A stretch of 64,000 bases of DNA from Bog-473 sp963717455. Lineage in GTDB: Bacteria; Actinomycetota; Acidimicrobiia; Acidimicrobiales; RAAP-2. Position numbers and translations under genes: made by a program. The stretch is from contig OY970336.1 of the NCBI GenBank assembly GCA_963717455.1, positions 1,860,001 through 1,924,000 of the forward strand, in the 5' to 3' direction. The notes below the pieces were generated by a model that saw only the letters and a list, made by a program, of their open reading frames with translations, was not told where the DNA came from and did not search any database. Shown one piece after another: positions 17,501 through 26,672 of the stretch (the first letter of the stretch is position 1; the number at the start of each line of letters is the position of its first letter).

Positions 17501-18822
17501 GCGAGACCCCCGAGGCCGATGCGAACGACCTGATGGAGAAGGTGGTCCGCCTGTGCCGGGTCCGTGGCTTCATCTTCCCCTCGGCGGAGATCTACGGCGG
17601 CTTCCGCTCCACCTACGACTACGGGCCGCTCGGCGTGAACATGCTCCGCAACGTCAAGAATGCCTGGTGGCGCTCCATGGTCCAGCTGCGCGACGACGTC
17701 GTCGGGCTCGACGCTGCCATTCTGTCGCCCCCCGCCGTCTGGGAGGCCTCAGGCCACCTGGAGACCTTCACCGACCCCCTGGTCGACTGCCGCAACTGCC
17801 ACGAGCGCTGGCGGGCCGACAAGATCGACGGCGTGTGCCCCAACTGCGGCTCGCACGACCTCACCGAAGCCCGGGCCTTCCACCTCATGTTCAAGACCCA
17901 CGCCGGACCGGTGGAAGATGAGGGCCACATCGCCTACCTGCGCCCCGAGACCGCCCAGGGCATGTTCACCAACTTCGCCAACGTGCTCAACACGACGCGC
18001 AAGAAGCCGCCCTTCGGCATCGCGCAGGTGGGCAAGTCGTTCCGCAACGAGATCACACCGCAGAACTTCGTGTTCCGCACCCGAGAGTTCGAACAGATGG
18101 AGATGGAGTACTTCGTCCCGCCCGACGAGGCCCAGAAGTGGTTCGACTACTGGCTCTCCGAGCGCGTGCAGTGGTACCTCGACCTCGGCATGCCGGCCGA
18201 CAAGCTCCGCTTGCGCCACCACGACCCGAGCGAGCTGTCCCACTACTCGCGCGGCACGGCCGACGTGGAGTTCGAGTTCCCCTGGGGCTGGGACGAGCTC
18301 GAGGGCATCGCCAACCGGGGTGACTACGACCTCATGGCGCACGCCGCCAAGTCGGGCGAGTCGCTCGACTACTTCGACCAGCAGACCAACGAGCGCTACG
18401 TCCCCCACGTGATCGAGCCCGCAGCGGGCGCCACCCGGACCATGATGGCCTACCTGCTAGCGGCCTACAGCGAGGACGAGGTAGGCGGCGAGCCGCGCAC
18501 GGTGCTGCGCCTGCACTGGCGTCTGGCGCCCTACCAGGTGGCCGTGCTGCCGCTCTCGAAGAAGGACACCCTCGAGCCCCTGGCCCGCACGGTGCTGGCC
18601 ACGCTGCAGCCACACTTCATGGTCGACTACGACGTCACCCAGAGCATCGGCCGGCGCTACCGGCGCCAGGACGAGATCGGGACACCGTGGTGCGTGACCG
18701 TCGACTTCGACTCCCTCGAGGACGATGCGGTCACCGTCCGCGACCGCGACACCACAGCGCAGCTGCGGGTGCCCATCGCCGACCTCGTGGCGGAGCTGCG
18801 GCGGCGCACGGGTCAGGAGTAG
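17497..18822 (+). CDS. glyS: Glycine--tRNA ligase, dimeric type
   Basis: A 441-residue class II aminoacyl-tRNA synthetase of the single-chain alpha2 type. Motif 2 region FRNEITPQNFVFRTREFEQME, the YDYGPLG segment near the N-terminus and motif 3 VIEPAAGATRTMMA are clear. A zinc-like pair CRNCHERW and CPNCGS lies in the insertion near residue 100. The C-terminal anticodon-binding domain is complete. The ATGA overlap with hemW indicates an operon uppS-(membrane protein)-recO-hemW-glyS. Confidence 0.96.
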   Translation: MSETPEADANDLMEKVVRLCRVRGFIFPSAEIYGGFRSTYDYGPLGVNMLRNVKNAWWRSMVQLRDDVVGLDAAILSPPAVWEASGHLETFTDPLVDCRNCHERWRADKIDGVCPNCGSHDLTEARAFHLMFKTHAGPVEDEGHIAYLRPETAQGMFTNFANVLNTTRKKPPFGIAQVGKSFRNEITPQNFVFRTREFEQMEMEYFVPPDEAQKWFDYWLSERVQWYLDLGMPADKLRLRHHDPSELSHYSRGTADVEFEFPWGWDELEGIANRGDYDLMAHAAKSGESLDYFDQQTNERYVPHVIEPAAGATRTMMAYLLAAYSEDEVGGEPRTVLRLHWRLAPYQVAVLPLSKKDTLEPLARTVLATLQPHFMVDYDVTQSIGRRYRRQDEIGTPWCVTVDFDSLEDDAVTVRDRDTTAQLRVPIADLVAELRRRTGQE

Positions 18823-18851
18823 CGCTGGCGTTCTCGCCCGCCGAGGGGCGC

Positions 18852-19208
18852 TCAGCCGTCTGCCAGCACCTCGGCCAGGACGGGGAGGTGGGAGTACGCG
18901 AGCACCTTGGTCGCGGTGAGCAGCACGACATCGCGGTCGGCGATGCGACCGCGTAGGTCGTCCAGGGCAGCCTGACCGGGAGGGAGAGCGAGCTCGCGGC
19001 GGTAGCGGTCAGCGAATTCCTCGAAGCGACCCTCGGCGTGGGCGTACCACTTCCGCAAGTCGTTGTTGGGGCTCACATCCTTGGCCCAGAACTCGAACGG
19101 GGCCCCGGACTTGGCGAGGCCCCGGGGCCACAGGCGGTCGACGAGGAACCGGCCCGACGGCTCCTGGCCGACGTGGTCGTAGACGCGGGCGATCTCGATG
19201 CGGCCCAC
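18852..19208 (-). CDS. DUF488 (YeaO-like) protein
   Basis: A 118-residue protein of the DUF488 family: RVYDHVGQEPSGRFLVDRLWPRGL, FWAKDVSPNNDLRKWYAH and FADRYRRELA are its hallmark segments. The family is widespread and its function unknown; some members have been linked to stress or metal responses. It is transcribed towards glyS and lies upstream, on the same strand, of nothing obvious; the ABC genes that follow on the same strand are probably a separate unit. Confidence 0.85.
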   Translation of the reverse strand: MGRIEIARVYDHVGQEPSGRFLVDRLWPRGLAKSGAPFEFWAKDVSPNNDLRKWYAHAEGRFEEFADRYRRELALPPGQAALDDLRGRIADRDVVLLTATKVLAYSHLPVLAEVLADG

Positions 19209-19248
19209 GTCACCGCGGGCCGCGTGGTCCGGCGGTCATGGGAGTGGG

Positions 19249-20073
19249 TCAGGCGACCTTGCGGTACTTGCGCACCGCGATCGGCACCAGGAGCACCAGC
19301 AGGCCCACGGTCCACAACAGGGCGGCCACCACGGCGCCCGAGTTGTGCAGCACGCCGCCGACCATCAGCGACCGCGCGCCGTCGACGACCTGCGTCACGG
19401 GTTGATGCTTGGCGAACGCCTGCAGCCAGCCCGGCATGAAGGCCACGGGGACGAATGCCGAAGAGGCGAAGAGCAGCGGGAAGATCAGGGGGAAGACCAT
19501 GACCTGGGCCGTCTCCGCGTTCGGCGCGGACAGGCCGATGATGGCGAACCCCCAGGCCAACGCATAGGCGAAGAACAGGATCAGCAGCGCGCCGCACAGG
19601 AACAGCGCCACGTTGGTCCCGATGCGAAAGCCGACGGCGTAGCCGACGACCGTGATCAGGGTGACCACGAAGACGTTGCGGACGACGTCCGAAGTCGTGC
19701 GCCCGGCCAGCACGGCGGAGCGGCTCATCGGGAGGGCGCGGAACCGTTCGATCAGGCCCTTGTGGAGGTCCTCGGAGAGCCCCGACGCCGCGCTCATGGC
19801 CCCGAAGATGACGGTCTGCACGAAGATGCCCGGCATCAGGAACTCGATGTAGTGGCCGCCCGGGACGCGGATGGCGCCACCGAAGACGTAGGTGAAGAGA
19901 AGTGTGAACATGATGGGCTGCAGGGTCGTGAAGAAGACCGCCTCGGGTGTGCGGACGAGCGCGAGGAGGTTGCGCTTCGTCATCGTGGCGATGTCTGCCA
20001 CGACCCACGTCAGGCGGTGGCCTTGACTCGGCTGCAGGACCGGGACCGGTGCGGTGATGGTGGTCGTCGTCAT
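19249..20073 (-). CDS. ABC-2 type transporter permease
   Basis: A 274-residue DrrB-like permease with six hydrophobic segments and the ABC-2 signature (TLQPIMFTLLFTYVFGGAI near residue 50; VFPLIFPLLFASSAFVP near residue 190). It overlaps the upstream ATPase gene by four bases, so the two make a drug- or lipid-export pair. The divergent marR gene next to the pair suggests ligand-controlled efflux. Confidence 0.91.
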   Translation of the reverse strand: MTTTTITAPVPVLQPSQGHRLTWVVADIATMTKRNLLALVRTPEAVFFTTLQPIMFTLLFTYVFGGAIRVPGGHYIEFLMPGIFVQTVIFGAMSAASGLSEDLHKGLIERFRALPMSRSAVLAGRTTSDVVRNVFVVTLITVVGYAVGFRIGTNVALFLCGALLILFFAYALAWGFAIIGLSAPNAETAQVMVFPLIFPLLFASSAFVPVAFMPGWLQAFAKHQPVTQVVDGARSLMVGGVLHNSGAVVAALLWTVGLLVLLVPIAVRKYRKVA

Positions 20074-21122
20074 GCGGCATCCTTTCCGTCGGCGACGTCG
20101 CTCTTGCGCGCGCGGCCCAAGCCGCGCCTCGGCTTCGCCGCCGCGTCCTCGGCGTCGTCGTCGATCACGGTCTTGTGACCGGTCAGGCTCAGGAACACGT
20201 CGTCGAGGCTGGGCTCGCGCAGGGCCAGGCCGGCGATGGTGATCTGCGCGGTGTCGAGCGCCCGCAGCACGTCGGCGCCCGCTTTGGGCCCGTTCGTGAC
20301 CGCCAGCTCGATCACCACGTCCTCGACGACCGGGGCCTTCTCCGAGAACGGCGTGAGCAGCCGGACCGCCTGGTCCATGGCATCCTGGTCGCCCAGCGTC
20401 ACGGAGACCACCGACGTCCCCAGGTCGGCCTTCAGCTGTGCCGGCGTCCCCTCGGCGATGACGCGTCCGTGGTCGATCACCACGATGTCGCGGGCCAGGC
20501 GGTCGGCTTCCTCGAGGTACTGGGTGGTCAGCAGGACCGTGGTGCCCTCGCGGACGAGGTCCTCGATGGCGACCCAGAGCGACTGGCGGCTCTGGGGGTC
20601 CAGGCCCGTCGTCGGCTCGTCGAGGAAGAGGACCGGCGGGTTGGCCACCAGCGCGGCAGCCAGGTCCAGCCGCCGGCGCATGCCGCCCGAGTAGGTCTTC
20701 AGCACCCGATCACCGGCCCCGGACAATCCGAAGTCCTCGAGCAGCTCGTCCGCCCGGCGCGCCGCCACCTTGCGGCTCAGGTGCGAGAGGCGGCCCACCA
20801 TGTGGATGTTCTCCCGGCCGGTGAGGTTCTCGTCCACGGCGGCGTACTGGCCGGCGAGCCCGATGATGCGGCGCACCGCATCGGCCTGGGAGACCACGTC
20901 GCGGCCGAGCACCGAGGCGCGTCCAGCGTCGGGGCCGAGGATGGTGGAGAGGATGCGCACGACGGTGGTCTTGCCCGCCCCGTTCGGGCCGAGCAGCCCG
21001 AGCACGGTGCCCGCCTCTACCTCGAGGGAGACCCCGTCGAGGGCGCGCACGTTCCCGTGGGGGAAGACCTTCACGAGGTCGTGCGCCTCGACGGCGAGTG
21101 GGGTATTCGAAGAATAAGCCAT
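20070..21122 (-). CDS. ABC transporter ATP-binding protein (DrrA-like)
   Basis: A 350-residue ABC ATPase. Walker A GPNGAGKTT, signature SGGMRRRLDLA, Walker B LFLDEPTTGLDP and a C-terminal DrrA-type extension (EPSLDDVFLSLTGHKT) are present. It powers the permease encoded downstream. ATG 21122 is used; an in-frame TTG two codons earlier is less likely. The gene is divergent from marR across 32 bases of AT-rich DNA, which must hold both promoters. Confidence 0.93.
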   Translation of the reverse strand: MAYSSNTPLAVEAHDLVKVFPHGNVRALDGVSLEVEAGTVLGLLGPNGAGKTTVVRILSTILGPDAGRASVLGRDVVSQADAVRRIIGLAGQYAAVDENLTGRENIHMVGRLSHLSRKVAARRADELLEDFGLSGAGDRVLKTYSGGMRRRLDLAAALVANPPVLFLDEPTTGLDPQSRQSLWVAIEDLVREGTTVLLTTQYLEEADRLARDIVVIDHGRVIAEGTPAQLKADLGTSVVSVTLGDQDAMDQAVRLLTPFSEKAPVVEDVVIELAVTNGPKAGADVLRALDTAQITIAGLALREPSLDDVFLSLTGHKTVIDDDAEDAAAKPRRGLGRARKSDVADGKDAA

Positions 21123-21131
21123 CAACAAAGA

Positions 21132-21148
21132 AACTTAGTGATATAGTT
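21132..21148. promoter_or_regulatory. Candidate MarR operator
   Basis: In the short AT-rich gap between the divergent ABC ATPase and marR genes lies the imperfect palindrome AACTTAGTGATATAGTT (AACT...AGTT arms). MarR-family proteins bind such 16-20 base palindromes, and its position would let the regulator repress both directions. Based on symmetry and position only. Confidence 0.4.
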
Positions 21149-21154
21149 ACTTAT

Positions 21155-21703
21155 ATGTCAAGACAATGGTCACGCGTGGAACTCGTGCAGCAGCTCCGCA
21201 ACGAGATCATGGGCTACTTCGGCGCAGCCAGTGACTTCGATGAGGGGTTGGCCAAGAAGCTGAAGCTGAGCCGGACCGACATGCGCTGCCTGGACCTTAT
21301 TGGCCGTCTCGGGCCCATGACCGCGGGCCGGCTGGCCGAGGAGAGCGGGCTGACCACCGGGGCGGTCACGTTCATCCTCGACCGGCTCGAGGCGGCGGGC
21401 ATGGTGACGCGCCGCCGTGACACCGAGGACCGCCGGCGGGTGTGGGTGGAGATCGTCCCGGAGGCCCAACGGCGACTCCAGGGCCTGCAGCAGCCCATCG
21501 CCGAGGAGATGCGCCAGGTGGCCCAGCGCTTCAAGGCCGACGAGCTGGCCATCGTGCGGGACTTCATGCGCGAGGCCAAAGAGGTCTTCCAGCACCAGGT
21601 GGGTCGCCCGGCGGCGGTGAAGACCGAGGCGGACGACGACGAGCCGGGCGGGGCGCCCCAGCACTCACGCACGGCTACGAAGCAGTCGTCGGAGGGAAAG
21701 TAG
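21155..21703 (+). CDS. MarR-family transcriptional regulator
   Basis: A 182-residue winged-helix regulator. LSRTDMRCLDLIGRLGPMTAG, then GLTTGAVTFILDRLEAAGMV and RRRDTEDRRRVWV form the MarR helix-turn-helix and wing. A charged tail of about 25 residues (KTEADDDEPGG...) is extra. I start at ATG 21155; the upstream extension of the frame runs through the probable operator. Expected to control the divergent efflux pair. Confidence 0.9.
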   Translation: MSRQWSRVELVQQLRNEIMGYFGAASDFDEGLAKKLKLSRTDMRCLDLIGRLGPMTAGRLAEESGLTTGAVTFILDRLEAAGMVTRRRDTEDRRRVWVEIVPEAQRRLQGLQQPIAEEMRQVAQRFKADELAIVRDFMREAKEVFQHQVGRPAAVKTEADDDEPGGAPQHSRTATKQSSEGK

Positions 21704-21708
21704 GCTGG

Positions 21709-21729
21709 CCCAACCCGTCCCAGGTTGGG
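21709..21729 (+). terminator. Possible hairpin after marR
   Basis: CCCAACC, seven loop bases, GGTTGGG: a perfect 7-bp stem starting five bases after the marR stop. There is no U-run, so it is at best a weak terminator; it could instead be part of the ppdK leader. Confidence 0.3.
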
Positions 21730-21797
21730 ACAGGAGTGTGACCACCCAGTGACCGCGCTCCACCACGCGGTTCGCCCGTCCAGGGCAAGGAGGCCCG

Positions 21798-24473
21798 ATG
21801 CCGTACGTCTTCGATTTCGACCACACGCACGCCCGTCCCCCGATGGAGCTCAAGGACCTCCTGGGCGGCAAGGGCGCCAACCTGGCCGAGATGACGTCGG
21901 TACTCGAGCTCCCGGTGCCCCCGGGCTTCACCATCTCGACGGATGCCTGCCGCGACTACATGGCAGCCGGCTGGCCCAAGGGGCTCGACGCCGAGGTGGC
22001 GTCGGCCCAGGCCCGCCTCGAGGAGGCCATGGGCAAGACCATCGGCGACGCAGCCGACCCCCTGCTCGTCTCCGTGCGCTCCGGGGCCAAGTTCTCCATG
22101 CCCGGCATGATGGACACGGTCCTCAACCTCGGCCTCAACGACGAGTCCGTGGAGGGGCTGGCCAAGCAGACCGGCGACGAGCGCTTCGCCTTCGACTCGT
22201 ACCGGCGCTTCATCGCCATGTACGGACGCATCGTCCTCGAGCTGCCAGGTGAGGAGTTCGACTCGCTCTTCGAGGCGGCCAAGGAGCTCGCGGGGACGGC
22301 GTCGGACGCCAAGGTCCCCACGGAGCTGCTGCGCTACCTCGTCGACTCCTACCAACAGATCGTCGAGCGCCACACCGGCAAGCCCTTCCCCCAGAAGCCG
22401 GTCGAGCAGCTGCGCGGCGCCATCGAGGCCGTGTTCCGCTCCTGGAACGGGCCCCGCGCCATCGCGTACCGCGAGCGCGAGCACATCCCGCACGACCTCG
22501 GCACCGCCGTCAACGTGCAGGCGATGGTCTTCGGCAACCGCGACGACAACTCGGGCACCGGCGTCGGGTTCACCCGCGACCCCGCCACTGGTGCCAAGGG
22601 TGCCTACGGCGACTTCCTGGTCAACGCTCAGGGCGAGGACGTGGTGGCCGGCATCCGCAACACCGAGCCGATCTCGGAGTTGAAGCAGCAGTTCCCCAAG
22701 GTCCACGCCGAGCTGCTCAAGATCTTCGCCCGCCTCGAGTCGCACTATCGCGACATGTGCGACACCGAGTTCACCATCGAGCAGGGCAAGCTCTGGATGC
22801 TCCAGACCCGCGTCGGGAAGCGCACCGGGGCCGCCGCCCTCAAGATGGCCGTCGACATGGTGCGCCCGAGCGACCTCGGGATCTCCAAGGCAGAGGCCGT
22901 CTCGCGCATCACCGAGGACCACCTCGACTCGGTCCTGCACCCCCAGTTCGCCGGGTCGGGCTACGAGGTGTGGGCCAAGGGCCTGGGCGCGAGCCCGGGC
23001 GCCGCCGTCGGGCGCATCTACTTCACCGCCGACGACGCCGCCGCGGCGGCGGAGCGGGGCGACAACGTCATCCTGGTCCGCAACGAGACCTCGCCCGAGG
23101 ACGTGCACGGCATGCTCGCCGCCGAGGGGATCCTCACCGCGCGCGGCGGTCTGGTCAGCCATGCCGCCGTCGTGGCGCGGGGCTGGGGCAAGCCGGCCGT
23201 GGTCGGAGCCGAAGTTCTGCGCCTGGGCGACCACCAGGTGACGGCGAACGGCGTCACGCTCTACGAGGGTGACTGGGTCTCCCTCGACGGCGGGGCAGGG
23301 ATCGTCGTGGCCGGGCAGGTGCCGCTGACGGCGGCCAAGCCCCCGGCCGCCTTCGACACCGTCCTGTCGTGGGCCGACGAGATCCGCAAGGGCCACCTCG
23401 CCGTCCGGGCCAACGCCGACACGGGCGACGACGCTGCCAACGCACGCAACCTCGGTGCCGAAGGCATCGGGCTGTGCCGCACCGAGCACATGTTCCTCGG
23501 CGAGGATCGCCTCCCGGTGGTGCGCCGCATGATCCTCGCGCACTCACCCTCCGAAGAGGCCGAGGCGCTCGAGGAGTTGCGCATCGTCCAGCGCGAGGAC
23601 TTCATCGCCATCCTCGCCGCCATGGACGGGTTGCCGGTCACGGTGCGCCTGCTCGACCCGCCTTTGCACGAGTTCCTGCCCTCCACCGAGGAGCTGGCCC
23701 ACAAGGAAGCCACGGTCGGCCTCAATCCCGAGGAGCGGCGCCTCTACGAGGCCGCGCTCTCCTGGAGGGAGTCCAACCCGATGCTCGGGACGCGCGGCGT
23801 GCGCCTCGGGGTGATCAAGCCCGGGCTCTACGCCATGCAGGTGCGCGCCCTGATGGAGGCGGCCCGCCAGCGGGCGGCCGACGGGGGCCACCCGATCGTC
23901 GAGATCATGATCCCGCTCACGGTCACCCGGGCCGAGCTGGCGCTCGCCCGGGGCTGGGTCGAGGACGCGGTGGCCGAGGCGAACAAGGAGCGGGCGCCCC
24001 GACCCTCGAAGGGGGCCAAGGCGGGCACCGCCAAGCTGGGCAAGCTCGAGGTGACGATCGGGACGATGATCGAGACGCCCCGGGCGGCGCTCAGGGCCGC
24101 CGAGATCGCCGAGGTGGCCGACTTCTTCTCCTTCGGGACCAACGACCTGACCCAGATGACCTTCGGCTTCTCGCGCGACGACGTCGAGGGCCGCATGATG
24201 GACGCCTACCTCGAGCTGGGTCTGCTGCCGCGCAACCCCTTCGAGGTGGTCGACTTCGACGGCGTCGGCGAGCTGGTGCGCCTCGGGACCGAGCGCGGCC
24301 GGACCACGCGGCCGGACCTGAAGGTCGGCGTCTGCGGCGAGCACGGCGGTGACCCCGCTTCCATCGGCCTCTTCTACGACGCCGGCCTGGACTACGTCAG
24401 CTGCTCGCCCTTCCGGGTCCCCGTCGCCCGCCTCGCCGCCGCCCAGGCGGTGCTGGCCGAGCAGGATGATTGA
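21798..24473 (+). CDS. ppdK: Pyruvate, phosphate dikinase
   Basis: An 891-residue enzyme that interconverts pyruvate + ATP + Pi and phosphoenolpyruvate + AMP + PPi. The N-terminal ATP-grasp domain begins ELKDLLGGKGANLAEMT. The swivelling phosphohistidine domain has GGLVSHAAVVARGWGKPAV. The C-terminal PEP-binding TIM barrel ends with the catalytic-Cys segment VCGEHGGDPASI. Length matches the family. ATG 21798 follows AGGAGG within GCAAGGAGGCCCG, a good ribosome-binding site. Confidence 0.97.
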   Translation: MPYVFDFDHTHARPPMELKDLLGGKGANLAEMTSVLELPVPPGFTISTDACRDYMAAGWPKGLDAEVASAQARLEEAMGKTIGDAADPLLVSVRSGAKFSMPGMMDTVLNLGLNDESVEGLAKQTGDERFAFDSYRRFIAMYGRIVLELPGEEFDSLFEAAKELAGTASDAKVPTELLRYLVDSYQQIVERHTGKPFPQKPVEQLRGAIEAVFRSWNGPRAIAYREREHIPHDLGTAVNVQAMVFGNRDDNSGTGVGFTRDPATGAKGAYGDFLVNAQGEDVVAGIRNTEPISELKQQFPKVHAELLKIFARLESHYRDMCDTEFTIEQGKLWMLQTRVGKRTGAAALKMAVDMVRPSDLGISKAEAVSRITEDHLDSVLHPQFAGSGYEVWAKGLGASPGAAVGRIYFTADDAAAAAERGDNVILVRNETSPEDVHGMLAAEGILTARGGLVSHAAVVARGWGKPAVVGAEVLRLGDHQVTANGVTLYEGDWVSLDGGAGIVVAGQVPLTAAKPPAAFDTVLSWADEIRKGHLAVRANADTGDDAANARNLGAEGIGLCRTEHMFLGEDRLPVVRRMILAHSPSEEAEALEELRIVQREDFIAILAAMDGLPVTVRLLDPPLHEFLPSTEELAHKEATVGLNPEERRLYEAALSWRESNPMLGTRGVRLGVIKPGLYAMQVRALMEAARQRAADGGHPIVEIMIPLTVTRAELALARGWVEDAVAEANKERAPRPSKGAKAGTAKLGKLEVTIGTMIETPRAALRAAEIAEVADFFSFGTNDLTQMTFGFSRDDVEGRMMDAYLELGLLPRNPFEVVDFDGVGELVRLGTERGRTTRPDLKVGVCGEHGGDPASIGLFYDAGLDYVSCSPFRVPVARLAAAQAVLAEQDD

Positions 24474-24494
24474 CGGCCGGCGGGCCGACGCGAG

Positions 24495-24725
24495 CTACGA
24501 GGGCGGCTCCCCGGGCCGTCCGGCCATTACGTAGCGCCGGAGCGCGATGACGGTCCAGATCGCCTCGACGACGCCGAAAGGCCAGGCGCCCGAGAGGAAG
24601 CCGTAGGAGCTGGACAGGGCGCAGCCGACGGCAAAGGCCAGGACGAAGACCCTCCCGCGCGCCTCGAGGGCGTACATCCCCATCATGAAGGTCAGGGCGC
24701 AGACGCCGTAGATGGTGACCGCCAT
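24495..24725 (-). CDS. Small membrane protein, 76 residues
   Basis: Starts MAVTIYGVCALTFMMGMYAL and has two or three short hydrophobic segments ending in a basic, Pro-rich tail (RRYVMAGRPGEPPS). Similar 70-80 residue membrane proteins of unknown function are common in actinobacteria. It sits between the convergent ppdK and the divergent dnaG, leaving 54 bases for the dnaG promoter. The call rests on the hydrophobicity pattern and a clean start. Confidence 0.65.
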   Translation of the reverse strand: MAVTIYGVCALTFMMGMYALEARGRVFVLAFAVGCALSSSYGFLSGAWPFGVVEAIWTVIALRRYVMAGRPGEPPS

Positions 24726-24779
24726 CGGGAAAACCGTAGGCCAGGCACGGGCTGGACAGCGCCGCGGTACCGTCAAGGG

Positions 24780-26672
24780 GTGGGCATACCGGACGAGGAA
24801 GTCGCCCAGGTCCGGGCGGCCACCGACATCGTGGCCCTGATCAGCGAGCACGCCGCGCTGAAGAAGGTGGGCCGGCGCTGGAGCGGGCTGTGCCCGTTCC
24901 ACACCGAGAAGACGCCGTCGTTCAGCGTCAACGCCGAGGAGGGTTTCTACTACTGCTTCGGCTGCCAGCAGTCGGGCGACGCCATCACGTTCGTCCGCGC
25001 CATGGAGCACCTCGACTTCGTCGACGCGGTGCGGCTCCTGGCCGACCGGGCGGGCATCACCCTGCACGAGGACCAGGAGATGGGGCGGGATCACAAGCGA
25101 CGGTCCGAGCTGCTCCAGGCGATGGAGCGTGCCGTCGAGTGGTATCACGAGCGCCTGCTTCGCTCGCCCGACGCCGGCCCGGCCCGGGACTACCTGCGCT
25201 CGCGCGGCTACGACGGTGACGTCGTGCGCCAGTTCCGGCTGGGGTGGGCGCCCGACGACTGGGACGCGCTCGCCAAGGCGCTGCGATTGCCCGAGAAGGT
25301 CCTCTCCGACTCGGGCCTCGGTTTCGTCAACCGGCGAGGGAGGCCCCAGGACTTCTTCCGTGCTCGCGTGCTCTTCCCGATCTGCGATCCCTCGGGACGA
25401 CCCGTCGCGCTCGGTGGGCGCATCCTGCCGGCCCGGCCCGGACAGGAGCCGCCCGAGCGACCCGAGCCCAAGTACAAGAACTCCCAGGAGTCGCCGATCT
25501 ACTCGAAACGGCGGACGCTCTACGCGCTCAACTGGGCCAAGCAGGGGATCATCGCCCAGGGCGAGGTCGTGGTGTGCGAGGGCTACACCGACGTCATCGG
25601 CTGCTTCCAAGCGGGCGTGCCGTGGGCCGTCGCGACGTGCGGCACGGCACTGGCCGAGGAGCACTTCACGCTGCTGCGTAACTTCGCCAAGCGCATCGTG
25701 CTCGCCTACGACGCGGACGCCGCCGGGCAGAGCGCGACCTCACGCGTCTACGAGTGGGAGCGCAAGCACGAGGTCGATGTCGTGGTGGCAGACCTGCCCG
25801 GCGGCAGCGACCCCGGTGACCTGGCCCGTAGCGATCCGGGGTCGCTCGCCCGTGCCATCAAGGAGGCCCGGCCCTTCCTCCAGTTCCGGGTGGATCGCAT
25901 GCTGGGAGCCGGCGACCTGACCACCGCGGAGGGCAGGGCGCGGGCCGCCGAGGCAGCGCTCACGGCGGTGGCCGAGCACCCGGACGACCTGGTGCGGGAC
26001 CAGTACGTCATGCAGCTGGCCGACCGGTGCCGAGTCGACGCGGCAAAGCTCAGGGAGCGCCTGGACTACCTGCGGGCGCATCCTCCCGCCGAAGCTCCGG
26101 CCCGCCGCGGCCGTTCCCGCCGTGACGAGCCGCCGCCGATGGAGTACCCCGAGGACGACGGCGACCACTTCGCGTCCCAGGACGATGGCCGGGATGCGGC
26201 CCTCGCCGCAGCGCTCCGACCAGGACCGGGGCTCGAGGCGCTCAAGTTGGCGGTCCACCGACCCGAAGATGTAGCTGATCGAGTGCACGCGGTCCTCTTT
26301 GCCGATGCTGTGCAACGCCAGGCGTTCGTCGCGCTCTTGGAGAACGACAGCGTGCACGAGGCGGTTCAGTCCGCGTCACCGGAGGTGGCGAGCCTGTTGC
26401 GACGCGTCATAGTCGAAGAGCCCATGTCGGGTGACCCAGAATTGGGCGACCCGGTGGACTCCGTTGTCACGGCGTTGCTGCGCGGGGCGGCCCGGCGCGC
26501 GATGGCCGACATCGAGATCGAGTCGCGGGCGGGGGGCGACTCGTGGCAGACACGGGCGGCCGAGACCGTGCAGGTGCGGCTCTGGCTGGACGAACTGGAG
26601 GAATCCCCGTCTGGGCGCGACCCTGCCGACCGGTTGGTAGCGTGGTTAGTCCAGAGAGACGCCGGGGAGTGA
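24780..26672 (+). CDS. dnaG: DNA primase DnaG
   Basis: A 630-residue primase. The CHC2 zinc-binding domain (GLCPFHTEKTPSF, YYCFGCQQSGD) is followed by the TOPRIM catalytic core (VVVCEGYTDVI, VLAYDADAAGQ) and the helicase-binding C-terminal domain. It synthesises RNA primers at the fork. The GTG start at 24780 precedes the zinc domain at the usual distance. It overlaps the sigma factor gene by four bases; dnaG-rpoD is the classical macromolecular-synthesis arrangement. Confidence 0.95.
   Translation: MGIPDEEVAQVRAATDIVALISEHAALKKVGRRWSGLCPFHTEKTPSFSVNAEEGFYYCFGCQQSGDAITFVRAMEHLDFVDAVRLLADRAGITLHEDQEMGRDHKRRSELLQAMERAVEWYHERLLRSPDAGPARDYLRSRGYDGDVVRQFRLGWAPDDWDALAKALRLPEKVLSDSGLGFVNRRGRPQDFFRARVLFPICDPSGRPVALGGRILPARPGQEPPERPEPKYKNSQESPIYSKRRTLYALNWAKQGIIAQGEVVVCEGYTDVIGCFQAGVPWAVATCGTALAEEHFTLLRNFAKRIVLAYDADAAGQSATSRVYEWERKHEVDVVVADLPGGSDPGDLARSDPGSLARAIKEARPFLQFRVDRMLGAGDLTTAEGRARAAEAALTAVAEHPDDLVRDQYVMQLADRCRVDAAKLRERLDYLRAHPPAEAPARRGRSRRDEPPPMEYPEDDGDHFASQDDGRDAALAAALRPGPGLEALKLAVHRPEDVADRVHAVLFADAVQRQAFVALLENDSVHEAVQSASPEVASLLRRVIVEEPMSGDPELGDPVDSVVTALLRGAARRAMADIEIESRAGGDSWQTRAAETVQVRLWLDELEESPSGRDPADRLVAWLVQRDAGE

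Noticed and set aside
21675..23543. Long open frame antisense to ppdK
   Set aside because: ppdK on the plus strand has complete family motifs; the antisense translation has none.
24726..25664. Upstream extension of the small membrane protein frame at 24495-24725
   Set aside because: It runs antisense through dnaG; only the last 76 codons have membrane-protein character and a plausible start.
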